A stretch of 64,000 nt of DNA from Tetmemena sp. SeJ-2015. Its lineage: Eukaryota > Ciliophora > Spirotrichea > Sporadotrichida > Oxytrichidae. Positions 14,350 to 27,310 of the stretch are shown here, one piece after another. How positions within the stretch are numbered: position 1 is the stretch's first letter; each line of letters starts with the position of its first letter. Location of the stretch: NCBI GenBank assembly GCA_027382625.1, contig JAJKFJ010021696.1, positions 1 to 64,000 of the forward strand, in the 5' to 3' direction. Made by a program: the position numbers and the translations under genes. The notes under the pieces were generated by a model. That model made no database searches, was not told where the DNA came from, and was given only the letters and a program-made list of their open reading frames with translations.

Positions 14350-15084
14350 TATTTCTTGAATGAATCACCCAGTTAAATTTATAAAATATATAGATTTAAT
14401 TTATTTAATTAATAAATTGGTTTTATAGACTTGCTTTAATTTATTTAAAAATTGAAAATTTGATTTTGTGAGTATTTATTTGCATTTTGTAGTTTTTTGT
14501 GATATATAATTTATCTGAAGGTCTTAGTCCTTGGTTTTTATCCAAATAGATAACTTGGTTCTCTAATTATTTATTCACAGTCACTTTGATGACACAAAAT
14601 TTAGAGTTAGCTTTATCTTAAATTTTAGCATATATTAAATAATGAAAGAAAAAGGGAAATATATTTTCGAAAGCACCTACTCTCGATATGAAAAGGGTTA
14701 AATATCGAGGATGTAGATAAAAATTTGATTTTTAAAGCAATTTGACTTTTAAAACTAGCAATCGTGTAGCATCTAAGCAAACCAAAATTTCCTTCTTTGG
14801 GAGTGAAGTATACAATCATAAATATGCGAATTAATTTTAGAGATAATAAAGGTCATGCACTGATAATGGATGATAAAGCTACATATTTATTCACAAAATA
14901 ACTAAGGGTTATAACTGACAATGAAGGTAATTATAAACACCAACTATCTTAATAGTCACCTCTTTCAACATGATTTTTATGAGAGCAGGAAGTTGATCAG
15001 AGTCAAAACGTAAAAACTTAAACAAAAGGTTATTTTTTATTAAAAGACTATGATCGAATTAACTATCTTAATTTCTATCTTAGA
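14350..15084. other. AT-rich non-coding stretch
   Basis: No supported gene; the short minus-strand frame at 14625-14819 has no family resemblance. Confidence 0.4.
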
Positions 15085-15370
15085 ATAATAGAATGAGGAT
15101 GACTAATAAGATAAGTCATCTCTCAGCCATCTTCTAAACAAAAGCCTGAAACGCAACTCCAGCAAATCAAAGTCTCTAAATTTATCTAGAAAAACTACAA
15201 AGACCTTGGAATGACTAGATCTTCAAGCTAATATTAATTAGAATACCCTAAGCTAATTTCAAGAGTATCAAATCAGTTCAAGTAAAAAAACTGGGAAATC
15301 TTTTTAAAAAATATAGTTAGACAATTTAAATTTAGAATTGAAGAATTTGAACTTTAACTAAGTATTTAAT
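15085..15370 (+). CDS. Coding scrap (probable MDS) of unknown gene
   Basis: A frame with TAA/TAG as Gln and no TGA reads SQPSSKQKPETQLQQIKVSK, FIQKNYKDLGMTRSSSQYQL and NWEIFLKNIVRQFKFRIEEF. Low-complexity Gln and Ser followed by a charged, aromatic stretch is usual for these ciliates. A TGA closes the frame upstream at about 15078. Function unknown. Confidence 0.4.
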
Positions 15371-15371
15371 A

Positions 15372-16312
15372 TCCATTTCTGAATATTAAAGGCATTGACT
15401 AGTTTATTTTAGTGGGATAAATTTTATACTATACTCTCTATCTATTTCTGAACTCAACTAAAATTTCAGGAAAGATAGGTGATGCTCACCAAAAATATAA
15501 AGGTATATTATACTCATCCTAACAATTACTTGCAAGATAATGAAATTTAGTACAACCCACACTTCATATGTCATCTCTTTGAGTATTAATCTTTAATGCT
15601 TCGAGAATATTTAATTTGAGCAGCACTCTATATCAAAATAGAGCAACATATCAAAGAAATTTTATTAAAGGTAAAATATTTTGATTGTAAAGCGAAAATT
15701 AATTTAATAAACTTAGGATAAATTATAGATATTTGCTTCATAGTTCTAATTACTGTTATCCACCCAGGCATCTAAATTGTTTTCCTCTCAAATAATTAAA
15801 TATAGGATCCATAGGGAGTAGCTTTACAATCATTTCTAATATTTATTCTGGTTTCTGAGAGTTAGCGCCGTGTCATTAGGATATCTTTAGCTTTGAATGT
15901 TGCAGTGTTATGTGGCACGCTTCCTTTAAGTCCAATAATACATGATTCTATACAGTGTAATGCTATCAACAATTCTAAATTAAAATTTAATATTTTAAAG
16001 AGGAAAAATCTTACCTGTAGCCCTTGTATAGCAATAAAGATATTTCTTCAGTAAATTTCGAAGCTATTTGCCACATAAAAAGATAGCCTTCTTCTTGTAG
16101 TTCTTCGATTGGCAAGCTAAAAAGTCTCGATATAGGTTGAGTTTAATAGGTAATCAATCTTTTCCCATTTTTAGTTACAAAGTTTAAGGACCATGGGTAA
16201 TTCATCATTACCTCAGAGAATTTGCTTTATCTGTATCTATTTTATAGGTAAGATGTATATTTCATCGATCCATGAGTCCTAACATCAGCTTTTATTCCCA
16301 TTAAAAAGTATT
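15372..16312. other. Non-coding stretch
   Basis: AT-rich; no gene or repeat that I can support up to the target duplication of the G-tract element at 16322. Confidence 0.4.
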
Positions 16313-16321
16313 TTTTTTTTC

Positions 16322-17122
16322 GGGGGGGGGGGGAAAGTGACCCCCCCCCTTTTATGGTAAAATATAAAAAATTCCCCATTGGCCCTGAGAAAAATTCCCA
16401 AAAAAATTAAATTTTGGCCTTCAAATTTTCCTTATCAATTTTTTGATTTCTTTTTTAAAAAATTCAAAAAATTGTTTTTAAATTTTTAAATTTAAAAAAA
16501 AGAAATAAAAAATATAGGGAAAATTAAGAGATTTATTAAAAGTCTAAATTTCGCCAAAGATAGAGGTTATAATTAAATCAGCCCCACTATTTTAAATTGC
16601 AGTTATTTGATCCTTTAAACATAGAGAAACTTTCCTCGGGGTTTTTTATTAAGAAAATATAGCAATTAAGTTCAAAGTCAAGATAAAATTTTATCTATGG
16701 AGTATTTGGGTTTTTTTCTCTGACTTTAAAAAGAAAGGTCCGCTAATTCTATTTTATAAAGTTTGCAGCTTTATTTACGATTTTTATAATAGCATTTTAA
16801 CTTTTTGGAATTAATTGCTGAACAACCCCCCTATTTTTTATGATCATTTCTTAATCTCTATTTTGAAAGAAATATAGGATTCAAATGTATTCAGTCATTA
16901 AAAGGAGATGGGCCCCAAAATGAAAGGATTCATCAAAATTAGACTAATAACAAAAAAAAAGAATATTTTTAAAAAAAATTAAAATGAAAAACCTTTTAAG
17001 GGAAAATTTTGAAAAGGGCCCCTTTAATTTTTTTGGGATTTTTTGGCCTAATGGACGATTTTTGGGGCTATTTTGACCCTAAAAAGGGGGGAAAAAAGGT
17101 GGGGACTTTTCGTCCCCCCCCC
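16322..17122. mobile_element. G-tract inverted-repeat element, family alpha, copy 1
   Basis: 801 bp, starting with a run of 12 G and ending in C. The inverted arms of about 150 bp share ATGGTAAAATA-type sequence with the reverse complement of the right end. Flanks repeat TTTTTTC(G) on both sides, a 7-8 bp target duplication. The interior matches the 36882-37764 copy in order (for example TAGAGGTTATA, TTCAAAGTCAAGATAAA, TTCTATTTTATAAA). It carries no ORF of note, so it is non-autonomous. Homopolymers look inflated, suggesting weak base calling here. Confidence 0.75.
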
Positions 17123-17129
17123 TTTTTTC

Positions 17130-19640
17130 GTTTTTGAATTATTAATTATATTAATGTTCCTTTTAGACATCAAAATATGCCTAACTTGCGACTCTATGGG
17201 TTCTGTGCTCCTCTCTTATCTCTTAGTCTATTTAATTAGCGTTTTTAATCTTATTATTTGTAGTTTCTTTTTCATATATCTTGTGCCTTGACTAATCCTT
17301 AAAAAAGTTTGTTGTTTTTTTTGCAATATTTTTACTAAAGCTTGTTGCGAGATTTCTATTAAATAAAAAGTTAGAGCTTTCTAGAGAGTAAAATATTCAA
17401 TATTTTCATTCTAAATTCTAAGAATTTCTGCTCTAATACTCTCCTCTGAAAATTTAATTCTCTTAAATATATTTTTCAATTCACATTTAGGGTTTTTAGC
17501 TATTTCTTGGTGATAATTGGTCTATTGCAGTATTTTAAAATTAAGCTTTGAATACTTTTGGATCAAAGCACAACAGACAATGACGTCTTTAATAATGCAT
17601 TGATAATTTGCTTTTATTCTTAAACTTGAAATTCAAGCTCAGTTTTCTAATACTTAAGATCTTGAATTATTTAATTCTTTACCTTTAAAATGCTTGATTT
17701 TTCCCAAAAAATTAACTTTTAATTACAGATCATTTAATCTTTATCAAGAGAATATGTTTTTTAATTCTTTCAGAAGAAATTGATCTACAATTGTCTTGAT
17801 ATCTTAAAGCTTGCTAGAGCTAATCCTTCATTTTCTTTTGTTTTGAAACCTTGTTTAGCGTGTTGTTCATTTCGTGCTTTATCCACTGTTAATGAAGTCA
17901 ATTAATTCTCTTGGCTTTAAAATTCCATTCTATTTTAATTGTTATACTATATTTTGATAAGCCAACTTAAAATGTTTTGAGAAATATATTCTATTCTATT
18001 CTTTTCTCGTTCGACCTTAAGCAATAAAGGCATATATTCTTAAATTATGCATTTTCTCTCTTGTAAGGGCTTTGTCTCTACATTTGTCTTTCCTTTTGTA
18101 AATTGATCCATTCTCATTCTATATTAATCTTTAAATTCTTTAATTAAATTGTATTATTATTTTATAATATATGTAAAATAATTCAAACAAAAATGAAGGA
18201 AATCTAAATATTTAGAAGTCTAAAATTAAAAAGATAGGTAAATAGATTTCTTCTAGATTAAAGTTTACTTTTAACTATAAGAAGCAAAACAAATCATTTA
18301 AAGCTAGTTTAAATTATTTTTCATTTGATAGTTAGTTCTAAACAAAATTAATATTTGTTATGAAAAAATGGTTCATTCATTTATAAACTTTAGTTTAATA
18401 TTTTTTATATGATAGATTACTTTTTCAAGGCAAAAATAAATATATTTGTTTCTTTAAAGAAAAAATAATTTTAATTAACACTATGAACAAGGTCTCAATT
18501 TAATTATGATCATATGATTTTTGTTTATAATGCTTTAAAATTTATTATATCGTAAATAATTTATATTTTTGATGAATTATTTAATTTTTGTAAAAATTAG
18601 AATGAACTTGCAATATGGTAATTTTAGAAATAAACTCTAAATTATAGTAAAATAAAAGTTCATTTATTTTATGAGGAGTGCCTCAAATTTTAAACCTTTA
18701 AGTTTCTATTCTTAATCACATTTAAAGTCTCAATCTGAAGGATAGCTTTTGTTCAATAAATATTTTAAATTTTAGATTAAAATTTTAAATAAAGTACCTA
18801 AATTTTATTTTGTATTAAATATATCAAGCTTAGAACTACCTTCTATAGATATAATAATTTTATATATTTTTATTGCGAAATAAAGTCTTATCATTTTATA
18901 ACTTTTGAGCGGAAAATCCGCCTTTTTAAAAATTAAATGATTATATATTATTCATGACTTACTTCTAAGGAATTTTGTATATAAAAGCAAGCATCTGCTG
19001 TGAAAATTATATATAAAAGCCTTGCCTTTAAGTAATTTGAAATTTTATTAATATTCACCTAGGCTTCCTTAGTAAAAATTTTATTTATGCATACCATAAT
19101 AGTCAAATTTTTCTTTCTTATTAAAAGAGATACTTAAATAAATCTGAACGTTTAAAGTTCTAGTGAAAACCTTACCTTTTGGGGATATTAGTGACAAATC
19201 TTTTTAACTAAAGTTTATTCTTGCATTTCATACTAAAATCAAGCTCATATTTTATTTTTAAGGATAGAGTTTTCCATTTAGAGTCTCTACATTAAATCTT
19301 AAGACTTTTATAAAATCCTATAATATGCCAAGTGAATGGGAGTAAATAAGCCAGTGAAATGGGAGATTCTTTTGTTTTCACTTATGTTCTCATCATAGAG
19401 TGAGCAAAATATTTATAATGCAGAAATATTGGAAACAAAATTCGAATGAGAGCTTATAGCCACCCTATTACAAAGTGGAAGTATTATTTTAAAGATATTT
19501 GACTACAATTTTGGAACGTAAATACTTTATAAATTCTTAAGAAATAAGTTTATTTATCATAACTTCGCCCTGCTCAAATCCAAAGTAGCATAAATTAGAG
19601 TTTTTTTTAAAAAAAAGATTTCTCGCCCAAAAATATCAAT
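17130..19640. other. Long AT-rich non-coding stretch
   Basis: No supported gene. At about 18910 there is a small hairpin GCGGAAAATCCGC followed by T residues; isolated, so no function is claimed. Confidence 0.45.
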
Positions 19641-20400
19641 TTGCTTAATTTATGCTGAGAATGAAGTCAGTATAATATGTTGATAATCCTTAGCTTTATC
19701 CTTTTTCTCAATTTCATTTGAAAATATTCTATTTCGAACTCCCTCTCGGATACATTTATTTTCCTTATATGTAGCCCCTGAAATCTCTAGACTGGTGCAA
19801 GCTTAAAATATAAGGTCCAGAAATATTGTGGGAATATCTAGTTCTCTCAACTTATTCATAAATACTCAGCTTCTGTGGTAAGAGACGTTATAAAAAATAA
19901 GAATGAGGGAATTTCTCCAAAGAATATCCTCTCTAGTTAGCTATTCAATCAATTTCAGAATGAAGTCGAAGACGATCATTGCCGACCTAGTCAATAATAA
20001 TAAAGCATCATGAAGGCGTTTAGAATTAGTTATATACAGGAGCTTAGAATGACTACCCTAAACTCTATTGCGAGTGGAGGAATACTCTTTTGAATTTTCA
20101 TCAATGTTGATAAGATTTTTATTCAAGGATGAGTTGTATATGAAGTAGAAAGATTCAATTTATCTTTCTTATAAAGACTATAGCAAATTCATTCTTCCAC
20201 TCAGATGATGAATCTTAGAATAAGATAGCTTCTTTTTTCTTTTTTTTAAGGACTTCCGTAATAAGCTGTGTGAAATTTCAAAGCTAAAGTTTTCCTTTAA
20301 GTTTCTGCTTATTTTCTTAATTGAGTTAATGGAGTCACCATCCTCTAATATCGAGAGAATGTGATGTCTTAATCTTGAGGGCAAATTTCTAGAGCATCAT
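19640..20400 (-). pseudogene. Decayed Tc1/mariner-like transposase, second family
   Basis: From about 20384 the minus strand gives an N-terminal helix-rich, basic part (NSIKKISRNLKENFSFEISH, LLRKSLKKRKKKLSYSKI), then LINIDENS with the first catalytic Asp. LILIFYNVSYHRS follows, where the second Asp of the usual DN motif is Tyr. A TGA comes right after HRS, then PTIFLDLIFQACTSLE in place of the expected proline-rich third-motif region. So it is inactive by at least one catalytic change and one stop. It differs clearly from the 12.5 and 54.5 kb transposases. TBE-like or another DDE lineage; I lean to TBE-like with moderate confidence. Confidence 0.6.
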
Positions 20401-21059
20401 TTCCTTAGAGAAAAATCGACTTTTGAGAGGTTTGCATCTTATGATAAGTTTTTTTCTGACTTCAGAAATAGAAATTTTGAATCTAGTGGTTAAGTTTTTT
20501 TTAGTTACTTTGGGCTCCTTTCTTAAACGTATAACTTACTCAAAAAACTTTCGACTAGATTTTTCCACTGCGATCTCTGAAAATTATTGTGAAGTGCCAA
20601 GGGATTAAATTATATCCCCAATGTACTCTTTTGCTGATTGAATTCCCCTTTGAAACTTAAAACCCTCTTCTACTGTAGGATTATGGCTTTCATTCTAAAG
20701 AAGGTTTTTTTAAATGTCTAGAAAATGGTAGTCCTTTTCTCCTAATTCTGTTTCCTTTTAAATATCATTATCGTCATTAAAATTGATCGAAGAAGTTAAG
20801 TCTCTGAAAGAACAGTACCATTTAAGAAAACTTTCAGTTTACTTTTTTAGCTTCATTTATGGGATCTTAGAGGCAATCCTTTCTTCTCAGGGGTGCTATT
20901 TGTCTTCTTATCATTTGCTCACGCAAATTTATTTTATCCAAAGAAGCTAGTGAAATATTTATTATCTTTATCTCCTAAAACTATAAAATTTAAAGAAGGA
21001 TTCTTATCTTAGAATTTTCTTTTTTTATTTGTATTTATATAATTCTCCAGAGCAGTTTT

Positions 21060-22740
21060 GCAATTATTCTCAGTCTGCTTATGAAAAAAATCAGTAATCA
21101 TCCCTTTTAATTATCTTAGTTAATTCATCTCTGGCTCAGATGTTTTGGTATACGTGGCATCCTATTTCTCTTTAAAGAAATGTAACTCGTGAAAAGGAAA
21201 TCTGTTTTATAATATGGTGTCCCTATTTATTAGCTGTGATTTTATTATTTCATAATATATTTCAAATATAAAAGAGATCAGATCCTCCTCAAAGTCTAAT
21301 TTTAAGCAAGGATGAATTTATCTTACGTTAGCGTTCACTAAATTCTTGAGCTTTATGATTTTGTCAGCTAAAACTGCAAAGCATATTTGCCTTCTTTACT
21401 TGCAAAAATGTGTATTTTCTGAAGAGCATTATCAATTGACAAAAAGAGGTAGCATAATTGTTGTTTAAAAATTGAGTACCTGAATCAAAATGAAGGTGTT
21501 GCCATGCAGTCCCTCATATAGATGGACTAACAGCAGAAGATTTATATGCTTAAACCTCTCACAGAATACTTTCTTACTTTCCCGATCAATGCGATTGAGT
21601 CATCTAGACAAAAAGTGGATTTTTGACGTTAATATGTCTATTGAAAAGGATGGAAGCTTGTCAATGATCAACGATGCAAAAGAGGCTAGGTTTTAAAAGT
21701 ATTAACAAAATAAGATGTGATAGTCTAGGTGAGACCACAAATAGCTCAAGCTCTAAATCAGATACTTTAGTTTAGCTGTAATGTTCTTCTTCTGTAGCAA
21801 TTTTAGAATAAAAAGCAAGATCAGCATTCCTATTTAAGAATTCTTCAAGCCGCAAGAGAAATCTCAAACAAATTGTAGAAGTTAAGCAAGAGGAGAATCT
21901 CTTGAATTCGAGCAGACAAAAGTATTAAAAAAAGAAAGGGGGCAAGAAAGTTTTTTAAAAATTTTACAGCAGGGAATTACCGCTGCTTTAAAAAATCAGT
22001 AAGCTCCCTTTTAATTTTTTAGAATTCATTTAGGCTCAGATTTTTATAGTGGAATTTTTTTAAAGGGAAAGTGTAACTCGTGAAAAGGAAAACTGTTCTA
22101 TAATATGGTTCCCTATTTAATTGTTTTAATGTTTATAAAATCTCTAAATATATAAAGATAGATACCCCCAAAGCAATTTTAACAACAGAAATTTTGTTAG
22201 CGTTCACAAATTTTTTATCTTTGCGAAAGCAAACCAAGACCAAATTTTTTGAAAAAAGTGTATTTTCTAAGATCCAGGACAATTGACAAAAAAGGGAACA
22301 CTTAAAAAAATGGCAAGAATAATTCCAGATTTATATAGAGGACAACACAAAGGGTTTAACTTAAAAAAGAACACTTTTGACCCCAGCAAACATTATCATC
22401 TTAAAACAGCAAAGGGGGAAATAATATCAATTGACAAGATATCTTTCAAGATCAACTAATCAAAAAACTTTTTTAAAAATAAAAAATAAGATTAAAGATG
22501 GGAAAACTATCAAACCAAAATAACTTTAAAATTAAGTGTTCTTCCTTTAATTTTAGAATAAAAATCAAAATACCACCATTTTAAAAATTCTTAAAAAAAT
22601 TTAAACTAATTAAAAAGTTAGCAAGAGCAGAATTTTTTAAAAAAATAAGATCTCAAACAAAAATCAAAATTTCCCCCTATTTTGCATTAAAATTTTCTAA
22701 AAATTATTTAAAAAAGAAGAAACCCTTTGGGCCCAAAAAA
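21060..22740. repeat. Imperfect tandem duplication (about 21060-21900 and 21985-22740)
   Basis: Blocks such as TGTAACTCGTGAAAAGGAAA, TAATATGGT.CCCTATTTA, GTTAGCGTTCAC and CAATTGACAAAAA occur in the same order about 930 bp apart. The second copy has many small deletions and is richer in A and T runs. No gene is supported in either copy. Confidence 0.7.
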
Positions 22741-22830
22741 AAAAATTTTAATGACAAAATGGAGTGAGACTAAGAAGAGAGAAATAGACAATTAATTGCA
22801 TAAATACATTTATAAATAAAAATTAATAAT

Positions 22831-23446
22831 AATAGATTGAATATGAATACAAGATCGAGAGTAAGCAAAACCTAATCAAAAAAGAGTTCTTGAACAAAGT
22901 GTCGCGTATTAAATTAGAGATAGTTTAAAAGGATTATGAATTTAAATATAATGAGGGAGTCATCTCCTACCAGATCAGAATGAAGAACATGAACACCACT
23001 TCCTCAATTTGAGATATAGTTTTTGATTCCGCGCTTTGGGCAGTTGACTGTTTAGGGTGACTGTAGACTCCTTCTGGATGTTGTAGTCACTGAGGTTTAA
23101 GCTTGTCCTTGTTGAACATCTTGTTCTGGATGTTGTTCAAAAGTACTCTAATGGAAACTTACTTTTGTAGCTCTTAGAATTTGCCAGAGAAGATGAGTCT
23201 TTTTGATCAGAGGGACGCCTTTCTTTTCCAGGACGCTTGCATCCTCGGATGCCACCCTCAAGTTGTAGAGGGCAATCTAGTGTTGTTGGGGTATCGTAGT
23301 AGTTGCCGATTTGTTGTTGCTGTAGACATTTAAATTAAAAGTTAATTTTTTAAAGATAATATAATATGAATCACAGACAAGGACTCAATCAGTATGTATT
23401 CTAATTTATACAATCCTCGATCACGTATTCATATTCAACCTATAAT
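22831..23446 (+). mobile_element. R2 inverted-repeat element
   Basis: Ends ATTGAATATGAAT... and ...ATTCATATTCAACCTATAAT. The interior shares CAAAACCTAATCAA, TCCTACCA(G/A)ATCAG, GTAGACTCCTTCTG, CAAAAGTAC and ACTTTTGTAGCT with the 38319 copy. About 615 bp, non-coding. Confidence 0.75.
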
Positions 23447-24250
23447 AACTTTGCAATTTATGGGTCCCAAAGCTATAGGGCCTAATCATTAAACTTAATG
23501 TGGATTGTTTCATTTCAAAGCTCTTATGCTGGCTCTCGTCGTTCTCTTTGTAAAATTAAGCGCGGTGCTGTTGAATGGAAAATGATCATTAGTTGTCCTC
23601 TTATCTTCTTAAAGTTTTCTCTTAGTAGCTTGAAATGAGACCTAAAGATCAAAGGAAATATTTTTTTGTGCTTGTCTTGGGTTAGGAGTTCTTTTCTCCT
23701 ATTTTTTTTAAATTAGTTGTCCTCATTTTGCTTGAGAAAGTAATCTTGCTTAAATCCTCCTTCTCTGGTTAGATCTCGGGAGATCCTCGTCTCTAAGAAG
23801 TTACATTTCTTTGCCTCTTATGCTTTATCTTAACTTCTAATATTTTATCTTTCATGTTTTAAATTTTCTCAGACGCTGTCTTTATTAACTTATTTTTGGT
23901 TTTCCTCCTCCTCCCTCATCCTCATCCTCCTCTTCCTTCTTCTCCTCCTCCTCCTCCTCCTCCATCCTCCTCCTCATTCTCCTCCTCCTCCTTCTCCTCC
24001 TTCTCCTCCTTATTGGAGCAATTCTATTCTTTATTTTACAACTTCAACTCAGATTAAACTTGCACTAAATTAATTTGTTGTTCGTTGTCAGCGTCAATAC
24101 TCTTCAAAAAGTCTATATCTAAGATTTTATTATACTTGTCTTCACTAAAATTATTCCTTGTTGATAAACACTTTAGAGAATATATTGTAGAATATTAAAG
24201 TGATTTTCATTCTCTAAGAAATCTTGCTTGCATGATATTGTTTGCACAAT
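23447..24250. other. Non-coding stretch with CTC-rich microsatellite (23905-24012)
   Basis: About 110 bp near 23905-24012 is a broken CTC/TCC repeat. The rest of the stretch shows no gene I can support; it lies downstream of the helicase A remnant. Confidence 0.5.
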
Positions 24251-26338
24251 AGTATCCAAAGATCCTCCTTAATATGCAATTTATCTCCATTAGCCTTAGT
24301 TTTCAAATCTTCCAACTCTCCCTATGATTTGATTAGTAGTTCTTTTGCTAAAAATGTCTGCTATTACTAAATAGATCCTCTATTTTATTCAATCTTTCTT
24401 TAAGACATCAAGTTTGTTACTCTTCCTTGAATCTCAGAGAGTAAAATTACCTCAATAATTTTTGTTTGAATAGGGAAATTGAATTTCTCTTTCAGATAAG
24501 CATCTTTACGAGACCCTTTTGCAATCTACCATCAATAGAGGTGCTAGAGATTGTTTGCTTCAGAGCCAGCTCCTGAAAAGCTTTACATTACTCAATTTAG
24601 CTATTGGAATATAATTTGTCTTGCAAATGGGTCTTTTTATATTATCTATTGAGCAAGGTTTGCTGTAACAAAGTCTTGAAATAAAAGGTACTTCACCTTG
24701 CTTTCAAAAAACTTTTGCTTCTTATAGAATAGGCCCATTTTTTTTTTGAATTTGTTCGAGTTTACATAAGGATCACATCCTGATATAAGCTTTTAAAATC
24801 TCTTTTCATCTCTGAGAATCAAGTAACCACTCTTTTCAAGGATAATAGAAATTCTATTTTATTAAAGACAAGAAATTATTGTCAATGAGGTTACAAGTGA
24901 TGTCTTCCCATTTCCAATCCCAAAGTTAAAGAATGAATACTTCTCATTCCCTTAGTTATAAAACTTCATGGCTTTTGAAGACTCATGAATTTAAAACTGA
25001 GTAACTCCTCTTATCAATTTATATGAGGATTTTGATTGCGAGGCTTTCAGATGCGGTGTTGTAATATTCTAAAACAAGTTTGTTGTTTTTATTCAGCTTC
25101 TTAAATTTGGTTATCATTTTGTAGAATATGACTGCGAAAACTCATTTTAAATCTTAGGATTCTTAAGAATTTATTTGGATGAGCTTTCATTACCATTTAT
25201 CATACCAGTAATATCTGCCCTGTTTTTTATACCCTTTCAAGTTATATTATCATTACATTATTGATAACCTCCAAAATTTATAAAATTTTCCCTACCCAAC
25301 TCGGGTTTCTTTCTTTTAATTCTATCGAAATTTAACTAATTAGCAAAGAAAAATCTGAATGATCCAAGAAATTCTATTTAATTATAAAAATGCTCTTTAT
25401 ACTGTTTATCAATTAATAAAACTCCTCTTAGCTACCAGTTTGACAAAGAGCACAAATTTATACAAAATCTCCAACAATTTCTACAGGAATTTGTTTGACC
25501 CTACTTCATTTATGAAAACGTTGTTTGCTTATCCGTGGGTTTATTCGGAATTCGGTCTATGATTCAATAAAATCATTGAGTTCTTCAATAAATTTAGGTC
25601 TATCGAAATTATTTCTTCATTAGAGTAGAGAAAAGATAATACGAACAGTCGAGTTTTAATCTAAAGCTCCTATTTCAAATTAAGATTCAGCTCGTGCACA
25701 AGACTGAACATCCAGTCATAGAAATTAAAAGAGCAAGTTGTTTTCAATTAATTATAAATTCGAGACTTTAGCTGTTTATAAGACAAATTTTTTCAAAGAA
25801 CACATACCTTTCTGAAGGTTTGAGGATCATGCATGCTCTCATGTAGCTAGAGGTTATCTCAGATTAAATTTTAGCTCGATAATCGTTTAAGGAGTCTAAG
25901 TGGCCTAAGCGGAGTTAGTGTGCACTATAGTCTTGTGAAGTGAAGGCATGGGCAATCGTCGTGTAATAGTCCATAATTATTTTTGTTGGCTTTTTGGTGC
26001 TCTGAGTAGAAAAGTCTTTAAACTATTTGCTTCCTTTTTTTGGCTTAGTTTAAAATATACTTGCTCAAAAATCTAGATAGGTCCCGAGAATCTCTCAAAG
26101 GCTTAAACTCATCTAGTTTAAGAATCTTTTCAAGGTCATAATTATGATATTGGAGTATCAGCTTCGCCTTGACAATCAAAGTGTTCAGTTCCCTCATATA
26201 AAGAAGGCCGGCCTCGCTTTCTGAGGATGAAATCTTTTGCTTCTGCCTCTTCACTTTAAATTTGTTAGCTAAATGAAGGCGCATTGGCAGAATAGACTTG
26301 AGGTCTCGTTGATTTTTCCTTTTTATTCTCTTTCTCAT
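24250..26338 (-). pseudogene. Helicase copy A: decayed SecA-like/DExD ATPase gene
   Basis: The reading begins at ATG 26338 (RKRIKRKNQRDLKS, then YMRELNTLIVKAKLILQYHN). It continues with frame changes through IMDYYTTIAHAFTSQDYSAH, reaches a Walker A-like GIGNGKTSLV (about 24910) and SGYLILRDEKRFQKLI, and ends in a decayed C-terminal part (KIIEVILLSEIQGRVTNLMS). Gln is coded by TAA/TAG throughout. Several frame changes and TGAs interrupt it. Copy B at 42.7-46.1 kb is a clear paralogue (FKKLNKNNK against LKKLNKNNK; YVNSNKF in both). Compared with the 50.6-53.3 kb gene, the order of motifs fits a helicase. Role unknown. Confidence 0.6.
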
Positions 26339-26339
26339 T

Positions 26340-27308
26340 CGAGTTGAAGGTGTGAGACTCCTGAGGGCGGTTGGGCACCATGTAAAAATAATTTTGGTGG
26401 GCTTTAAATTTATAAATGGTCTTTAAGTAAACTTAATTATTATAAATACTAGAACTTAAAAATACTTAATTTGTCTTACTTACTATTAATTGGCTTCTTA
26501 ATTGCAAAATGAAAACCTTGTCTATATTATGGCTCAAATACGATTACTTTATCGGAGGTTGAGAGAATTCAATTAAATGTAGTTTGAATTGCTGATTTAC
26601 TTGCTTAGTATTTAATTAATTATTTATTAATAATTGAGATGTCACGAATAAGGGTTTGGCTCAAAGATGGAAAGCTACTTGATTGAAAAAGACAGCATGG
26701 GCCATTACTAGTTAACATGAACTAGAAAGAATACTAAATATAAAATACAACACGAAAAAGGCACAAAGGTAAATATTTTTCAAATAATCTTAATAAATAA
26801 GAAGTTTTACTTATGATTTGTTTTAAATAAAAACAGTTTAAGAAAGAGATACCAATCCACAATTAAATCAAGGGAACCGGCAAAGTCAACGGGATTACCT
26901 AAAAAGCTAATTAAAATAATTCTATTACAGTCCATGAGTTCATCTTTCTCAGCTGTATTTGAGAATAATTCTTTGAGAATAATTCTTTTTTTTTCTTTGT
27001 TTCTCTTAATCTCAGATGAAGTAATCGAATTTTAGTAATATTGAATAAAAACAGTTGAATGAGTTTCCATACTTCTCCAAATGTCCCAAGAAGCTTAGAG
27101 GTTATTTTAAATTGAAAGAGAAATGCAACTTTACATTTAGAGTAGGAGAGGATAACTATTAGTTAAATACGGGAGAAGAAAAGATATATCTTACCCAAGT
27201 AAGAAATTTATCGAGTTGTAGACCATCTGAAATTTTTAATTTAAGATAATTTAAGAAACCTTAATAGATTATACTCAAAAGGATTATTAAATTAGAAAGT
27301 TGAAATTC
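26340..27308. other. AT-rich non-coding stretch
   Basis: Upstream of helicase A. No gene or repeat that I can support, apart from TATGGCTCAAATACGATTAC near 26527, which weakly resembles an R2-type end. Confidence 0.4.
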
Positions 27309-27310
27309 AG

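Noticed and set aside
23905..24012. CRISPR-like array
   Set aside because: It is a simple CTC/TCC microsatellite with no spacers; no CRISPR array is present anywhere in the window.
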